Origin: UBA1435 sp041663285
Lineage (GTDB): Bacteria > Patescibacteriota > Microgenomatia > UBA12405
Direction of reading: 5' to 3'
Length of the DNA: 20,217 nucleotides
Assembly (NCBI GenBank): GCA_041663285.1
Contig: JBAZSP010000021.1
Location: forward strand, 1-20,217
Positions 19,913 to 20,217 of this stretch are shown piece by piece. Made by a program: the position numbers and the translations under genes. The notes under the pieces were generated by a model, which saw only the letters and a list, made by a program, of their open reading frames with translations, did not search any database and had not been told where the DNA came from. Numbering within the stretch: the stretch's first letter is position 1; each line of letters opens with the position of its first letter.

Positions 19913-19984
19913 TTTATGAAATATGATTTATTAATGAGATTAGTATAATTTCTAATTCTTAATTTATTCCACTAGACGTGGATT

Positions 19985-20036
19985 GTATTTTAAGACAAAA
20001 TTTGGCACTACATTTCAAATTTTGACCTGAAAATAC
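19985..20036. repeat. 52-bp inverted-repeat element (copy 3)
   Basis: Same element as 2622-2673 and 19554-19602, full length, preceded by ACTAGACGTGGATT and followed by ACTAAAATTTCTAATATC. Confidence 0.75.
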
Positions 20037-20119
20037 TAAAATTTCTAATATCAAAATACTAAGCTCTAAACAATATCAAAATTCAAATTACTTAAATTCA
20101 AAACTAAATCCCTCACTAA

Positions 20120-20198
20120 CTCTCCCTTTCCCGATGTTTCGATCGGGACAGGTGATCCACCTACGCCAAGGCTTCGGCGGGCGAGGAAAAAGGGAGAG
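20120..20198. repeat. GC-rich composite palindromic repeat
   Basis: Outer arms CTCTCCCTTT / AAAGGGAGAG enclose CCCGATGTTTCGATCGGG and CTACGCCAAGGCTTCGGCGG. Same module order as 2744-2815. Confidence 0.75.
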
Positions 20199-20217
20199 AA
20201 CTAGTAAAAGATTATGT

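Larger units (their letters stand above)
19389..20217. other. Gene-free repeat-rich region
   Basis: No convincing coding frame is seen in these 829 bp. It is a mosaic of modules found elsewhere in the window: CCGCCAAAGGCGG-type palindromes (19400-19490), two copies of the 52-bp inverted repeat, the 130-bp repeat, AAGGAGCTTAAGTAA-type strings resembling 12660-12770, and the CTCTCCCTTT composite. A promoter for valS lies at its left edge. Confidence 0.6.

Overview
The window looks like a chromosomal segment of a Candidate Phyla Radiation (Patescibacteria) bacterium, most likely of the Microgenomates group. This rests on general features rather than a marker-gene search: small compact genes, many short lineage-restricted membrane proteins, a TraG/VirD4-like ATPase preceded by a small coupled ORF, and AT-rich intergenic DNA strewn with short GC-rich palindromes. 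The genetic code appears standard, since TAA, TAG and TGA all end genes here.

Layout. 1-2444: three minus-strand genes (a HIT-domain protein cut by the window edge, a hypothetical protein, a multi-pass membrane protein). 2445-2860: repeats and a promoter. 2861-5537: a two-gene plus-strand operon (small protein plus TraG/VirD4/HerA-like ATPase). 5894-6562: a minus-strand hypothetical gene with a possible frameshifted membrane tail. 6902-8286: a minus-strand tyrosine recombinase followed by an 86-aa ORF, a second degenerate copy of the recombinase C-terminus and a 55-aa ORF. 8352-11612: an FtsL/DivIC-like gene, tRNA-CAU, three tandem hairpins, a GIY-YIG gene, three small lineage-specific genes, a possible structured RNA, tRNA-CAU, tRNA-UAU and a hypothetical gene. 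11761-13502: small membrane proteins, the last broken by an in-frame TGA. 13468-14118: a membrane-anchored thermonuclease-like protein. 14382-19370: a translation block (trpS, rplY, a TPR-like membrane protein, valS). 19389-20217: no gene, only repeats.

The functional themes are translation (TrpRS, ValRS, bL25, three tRNAs), DNA handling (tyrosine recombinase, GIY-YIG, SNase, TraG-like ATPase), division (FtsL/DivIC-like) and uncharacterised membrane proteins.

The most notable signals are: (i) a recurring TATAAT box 6-8 nt before start codons, implying leaderless mRNAs; (ii) two intergenic palindromic repeats embedded in frame in valS, like Rickettsia palindromic elements; (iii) a tRNA with anticodon UAU, rare in bacteria; (iv) the duplicated recombinase tail flanking a small ORF cassette; (v) three identical tandem hairpins after a tRNA; (vi) a pair of paralogous small proteins sharing an IGPGQDVV motif; and (vii) an 89-bp perfect dispersed repeat plus a three-copy 52-bp inverted-repeat element.
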